Source: Clostridium_AW sp040797845 (lineage in GTDB: Bacteria; Bacillota; Clostridia; Clostridiales; Clostridiaceae). Taken from it: a stretch of DNA of 64,000 nucleotides. Positions 61,130-64,000 of the stretch are shown here, piece after piece. The DNA lies in contig JBFNFA010000002.1 of NCBI GenBank assembly GCA_040797845.1, positions 1-64,000 of the forward strand, read 5' to 3'. Numbering within the stretch: the stretch's first letter is position 1; each line of letters opens with the position of its first letter. The notes under the pieces are model-generated. The model was not told where the DNA came from. It did no database searches and saw nothing but the letters and a program-made list of their open reading frames with translations. The translations under genes were made by a program, and so were the position numbers.

Positions 61130-61182
61130 ACTTAAAAATGCTACGTAATGTGACCTATGCATTTAAGCAAGATCTAGAAATT
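61130..61182. repeat. Truncated copy of element A
   Basis: ACTTAAAAATGCTACGTAAT onward matches 57550-57602 with about five changes. It ends at the stop codon of the DUF4358 gene, so the matching inverted half is missing. Confidence 0.65.
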
Positions 61183-61651
61183 ATTTAAAATATCCATCGA
61201 AAATACTTTCTATTTTTTCACTATCCTCTGAAATAATAAATAATATATATCTACCGTTGTTCTTTAATGTATAGTTTTTTGCATTTTCATATTGATCTGG
61301 CAGATACGTTTCAAAGGTTTTTTGTACATCACCTGCACGCTTCTTTATTCCTTCAACTACTTCATCAACGTTTTTTTCATCTTTTACTTTAATTATCGCT
61401 AATTCATCTGCTTTTACATTCATTAATGGGATTTGAACAACAAACTCTTCTATAATATCAGGGTTAACGTAGTATTTTTCTTTTACTTCTTCCTCTTTTA
61501 GCTCTACCATAGGTGAACTTTCTACCTCATCTTTAATTTTTTCCGCTATTTCTCTAACTGACACATTTACTTCTTTCGTAGTTTTGCCACATCCAAATAG
61601 TGAAAGTAAACTTACAATTAAAAGTAAGAATATAAGTACTTTTTTATTCAC
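61181..61651 (-). CDS. DUF4358 lipoprotein
   Basis: 156 residues from the GTG at 61651, which follows AGGAGGAG by 6 bases. A signal peptide ends in the lipobox SLFGCGK (Cys near residue 21). The rest fits DUF4358: VSVREIAEKIKDEVES, YYVNPDIIEEFVVQIPLMNV, ADELAIIKVKDEKNVDEVVE and GRYILFIISEDSEKI. The family is common in clostridia and has no known function. The stop codon falls in the truncated element A. Confidence 0.85.
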   Translation of the reverse strand: MNKKVLIFLLLIVSLLSLFGCGKTTKEVNVSVREIAEKIKDEVESSPMVELKEEEVKEKYYVNPDIIEEFVVQIPLMNVKADELAIIKVKDEKNVDEVVEGIKKRAGDVQKTFETYLPDQYENAKNYTLKNNGRYILFIISEDSEKIESIFDGYFK

Positions 61652-61693
61652 GCTATCTCCTCCTCTTGTAATTAAATATTTAGCTTGTCTCAA

Positions 61694-61888
61694 TATTTAA
61701 TACGCAAAGGAAATATAAATAGATATATGATTAGAAATTATTTTTGTACCAATTTCATCCTATAATTATCATCCCAAATGCTCCTATTAAAGTGTGTAAA
61801 AGTCATTTATATCATAGTAATTACTATGAATTCTAAAACTTTAAATAAAAATTATAAATGCAAATTATAAATACAAATTATAAAATAA
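61694..61888. other. Intergenic region with a palindrome and short tandem repeats
   Basis: A perfect 18-base palindrome TCATAGTAATTACTATGA lies at 61812-61829. AAATTATAAATGC-type units repeat three times with period 13 at 61849-61886. No gene is seen. Confidence 0.5.
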
Positions 61889-61923
61889 AAAACTAAGCTA
61901 CCCATATTGGATAGCTTAGTTTT
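61889..61923 (-). terminator. Terminator of the MATE gene
   Basis: A perfect 12-bp stem AAAACTAAGCTA/TAGCTTAGTTTT with 11-base loop and a T-run on the minus strand, about 84 bases after the stop. Confidence 0.88.
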
Positions 61924-62006
61924 AATTATTAAGATTCTTATCTTATTAACTATTCTCCATTCACTAGATTTATATTTAAATAGTAGAATGTAAAATTCTA
62001 TGAAAA

Positions 62007-63401
62007 TTAGACTGTTGCAGCTTTTTTAGGCTGCTCTAAAGTCTCTTCCTGCAGCATCTCCTTTTTTAAGCTCTTGTTTAACCAAATGGACATTATAAGA
62101 GTTTCTATAAATGCCAATCCATCCGCTGCCGTTTGACAGAATATTACTCCATTTAACCCCATAAACTTTGGTAAAATATACATCAATGGGATATAAAATA
62201 TTCCCTGTCTAGATATAGATAATATAAAAGCTCCCACTGCTTTACCTAAGGCTTGGAATAATACTGCATAGGTATTTATATATCCGAAAAGTGGAAATAA
62301 TAAACTTGCTGATCTAAAGGCCTTTATTCCTATATCTATAACCTCTCTATCTCTTGTAAATATGAGCATACACTGCTCTCCAAAAGCTATAAATATAATA
62401 GATACAAATATGGCAGCAATTGTGCTCCATTTAATAGATATTTTTATAGCTTCTTTTAATCTAGTAAAGTTTTTAGCTCCATAATTATATCCTGCAACAG
62501 GTTGGAATCCTTGTCCGATTCCAAATACTATATAAAATCCTATAGACATAACTCTAAATACTATACCCATGGCAGCCACTGCTGCATCTCCGTAAGGTTT
62601 TGCTCCTAAATTCATAAATCCTAGAGCAAAGCTTGCCAATACTTGAGTTACAAAAATAGGAATACCTATCTTAAGTATTTCAAAAAACATATTAAAAGTT
62701 GGTTTTAAAAGCTTAATGCTTAATTTTATATAGCTTTTCTTAGAATAATAATATCTTAAAAGAAAAATGAAGGATACTAACTGGGATATAACCGTAGCAA
62801 CTGCGGCACCTTTTATACCCATATTAAATGTAAACATAAATATAGGATCTAGTATTATGTTTATAATACCTCCTATACAAGTAGATATCATACTATATTT
62901 TGAATTTCCTTCTGCTCTAATAGTATTGCTCATTATTGCTGTTCCAATAGTAAAAACTGATCCCAATACTATTGAATATCCATATTCTCTTGCATAGGGC
63001 ATTATGGTTTCTGTTGCTCCATACATCAATAAAAAATTATCTAAAAATATTGTAGCGATTACAGTAAAAATTAAACTAAATATACATCCAATTATTATAA
63101 TAGATGTTAGAGTCTTATCAGCTTCCTCTTTTTTCTTTTCTCCCAACAATCTTGATAGATAAGAAGCACCTCCTGCACCAAACATAACCCCTATAGCTCC
63201 AATAAACATAAACAGTGGATATACTATAGATACGGCAGCAATAGCACTAGTATTGTTTAACATACCAACAAACATAGTATCAACTATGTTATAAATAGCA
63301 TTAATTAACATAGCTATTATTGCAGGTACTGATAACTTTAAAAGCACCTTGGATATACTCTCTTTCTCCATCATTTCTGCTGTAGATATTGTGTTTTTCA
63401 T
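62007..63401 (-). CDS. MATE-family exporter
   Basis: 464 residues with twelve hydrophobic helices in two similar halves. MATE motifs: NAIYNIVDTMFVGMLNNTSA near residue 38, YPLFMFIGAIGVMFGAGGAS near 61, and GQGFQPVAGYNYGAKNF near 300, the repeat pattern of the family. It exchanges Na+ or H+ for drugs or metabolites; the substrate is unknown. The ribosome binding site is weak (AGGC), and the next Met (residue 10) has none better, so the first ATG is kept. The closest families are the clostridial MepA-like pumps. Confidence 0.92.
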   Translation of the reverse strand: MKNTISTAEMMEKESISKVLLKLSVPAIIAMLINAIYNIVDTMFVGMLNNTSAIAAVSIVYPLFMFIGAIGVMFGAGGASYLSRLLGEKKKEEADKTLTSIIIIGCIFSLIFTVIATIFLDNFLLMYGATETIMPYAREYGYSIVLGSVFTIGTAIMSNTIRAEGNSKYSMISTCIGGIINIILDPIFMFTFNMGIKGAAVATVISQLVSFIFLLRYYYSKKSYIKLSIKLLKPTFNMFFEILKIGIPIFVTQVLASFALGFMNLGAKPYGDAAVAAMGIVFRVMSIGFYIVFGIGQGFQPVAGYNYGAKNFTRLKEAIKISIKWSTIAAIFVSIIFIAFGEQCMLIFTRDREVIDIGIKAFRSASLLFPLFGYINTYAVLFQALGKAVGAFILSISRQGIFYIPLMYILPKFMGLNGVIFCQTAADGLAFIETLIMSIWLNKSLKKEMLQEETLEQPKKAATV

Positions 63402-63642
63402 ATTCTTTTTTGCCTAATGAAAGCCTAGAAAAGCTTAGACATGCCTCCCTTCATAATTTAAATCTTAATTTTTTAATTTTATTATTATAGCGCTAGGCTT
63501 TGATTTTATTTTTATAGGTCTTGAAATTAAGAACCACTTGCTAATATACCACGTTATTTTGTTCTTGACAAATACAATTTTAATACCCCTAAAAATTAAT
63601 ATATAAAGGCAAAGAGACTCCCTCTTTGCCCTTATACGTTAA
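63402..63642. other. Intergenic region
   Basis: It holds the upstream region of the MATE gene and a hairpin GGCAAAGAG/CTCTTTGCC (63608-63630). TTCTTGACAAATACAATTTTAA near 63562 looks like a -35 element without a good -10. Confidence 0.4.
63608..63630 (-). terminator. Hairpin between the MATE gene and the HEARO-like copy
   Basis: A perfect 9-bp stem with a 5-base loop and a moderately T-rich tail on the minus strand; it could end transcripts coming through the element from the right. Confidence 0.6.
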
Positions 63643-63843
63643 ATTTATCCGATGACTACCATCCGTAATACTCCCATCGCACTCTGTGAAAGCGATTCAC
63701 ATAAAATCAAAGATTTTAGTTCTCTGCTTTTCTACAAGTGAAATATAACGGATGCTACGTCCCTGGATAAGTTCTTCTAATCTTCAGCTGGAGTAAGTAT
63801 TCCTTTTAAGAAAACTCCATCTAAACCTAAGAATCACTTGATA
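63643..63843 (-). ncRNA. HEARO-like / omega-RNA-like structured element, full copy 2
   Basis: Same ends and core as the copy at 14936: on the minus strand TATCAAGTGATTCTTAGG ... CTTATCCAGGGACGTAGCAT ... ATTACGGATGGTAGTCATC then GGATAAAT. The central variable hairpins have a different sequence and length but still pair (for example GTGAATCGCTTTCAC). Its 5' end lies 2 bases after the stop codon of the substrate-binding protein gene. No iscB-like reading frame is adjacent. Confidence 0.6.
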
Positions 63844-63845
63844 TT

Positions 63846-64000
63846 CTATTTTACAATTAAATCTTCAATATTAATCTCTTTTTCTTGTAGTCCATTCTTT
63901 AACATAAACTCTTGTGTTCTTTTAAGTTCTTCTATGTCTTTATCACTTATATTGCTATCAAAATCATACCAAGAATACATCTCTTTTGTTTCTTCAGGTG
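63846..64000 (-). CDS. C-terminal end of an ABC substrate-binding protein (partial)
   Basis: The last 50 codons of a gene that enters from the right edge, ending TAG at 63846. The visible end EEELKRTQEFM-like segment (IEELKRTQEFMLKNGLQEKE, then INIEDLIVK) fits the C-terminus of NMT1/SsuA-type binding proteins for sulfonates, nitrate or thiamine precursors. The substrate cannot be told from this fragment. Confidence 0.6.
   Translation of the reverse strand, partial: PEETKEMYSWYDFDSNISDKDIEELKRTQEFMLKNGLQEKEINIEDLIVK

Noticed and set aside
61849..61886. Three 13-base tandem repeats as a CRISPR array
   Set aside because: Repeats adjoin each other with no spacers, so this is not CRISPR. No CRISPR-like array is present in the window.

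Overview
The window looks like chromosomal DNA of a spore-forming, low-GC Clostridium (Clostridiaceae). Supporting signs are the very AT-rich base composition, the TTG/GTG starts behind strong AGGAGG ribosome binding sites, SPOCS-type spore-coat domains, CWB2 and SLAP cell-surface proteins, a MurT/GatD pair, a CtsR box in front of clpB, and an rRNA leader of clostridial type. I cannot name the species.

Layout. 1-790: promoter and leader of an rRNA operon that runs off the left edge on the minus strand, then tRNA-Leu(UAA). 1025-5580: a sporulation-type SPOCS cluster, a small unknown protein, undecaprenyl-diphosphatase and a transglutaminase-fold lipoprotein. 5763-9630: ribose ABC uptake operon rbsDACB. 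9731-17085: envelope genes (TPR protein, CapA-like protein, MurT-GatD for peptidoglycan amidation, an LTA-synthase-like enzyme). 17253-21438: chemotaxis receptor, EAL protein, DUF2294 protein, polysaccharide deacetylase. 21529-27508: clpB with a CtsR-controlled promoter and two tandem XRE-TPR regulators. 27604-35652: RNase H, a YkvA-type protein, a short FtsH paralogue, rhomboid protease, HD-GYP protein, Fur-family regulator and an MntP-like exporter. 35822-36799: a REP-associated tyrosine transposase (RAYT). 36999-45101: an S-layer-like block (SLAP protein, two CWB2 proteins, SbsA-Ig and beta-propeller secreted proteins). 45391-56392: GalU and PgcA (UDP-glucose supply), two VanZ-like proteins, GGDEF protein, radical SAM/SPASM protein, M48 protease, G5-3D cell-wall protein, SGNH hydrolase. 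56588-63401: unknown protein, a secreted PIG-L deacetylase, DUF4358 lipoprotein, MATE exporter. The end of an ABC substrate-binding protein lies at the right edge.

Two repeat systems stand out. First, at least 18 copies of a 10-11 bp core (GAACCGTCCC, GACCCGTCCC or GAACTGTCCC, often preceded by TTCAT) lie between 17.1 and 43.2 kb, many as inverted pairs forming hairpins. The only RAYT gene sits among them and is itself bracketed by an inverted pair. Copies lie in terminator positions, in the clpB leader and inside two reading frames. This looks like a REP/REPIN-RAYT system. Second, two full-length copies (about 200 bp, 14936-15132 and 63643-63843) and two fragments of a structured element resemble stand-alone HEARO/omega-RNA (IscB-associated) RNAs. 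No IscB gene is present in the window.

A third repeat family, two kinds of roughly 65-bp hairpins with at least one compensatory base-pair change, flanks the PIG-L gene on both sides in the same order. Several genes fit together functionally: PgcA and GalU make UDP-glucose for envelope glycans, MurT-GatD, UppP, CapA and the LtaS-like enzyme act on the wall, and GGDEF, EAL and HD-GYP proteins can make or degrade cyclic di-GMP.
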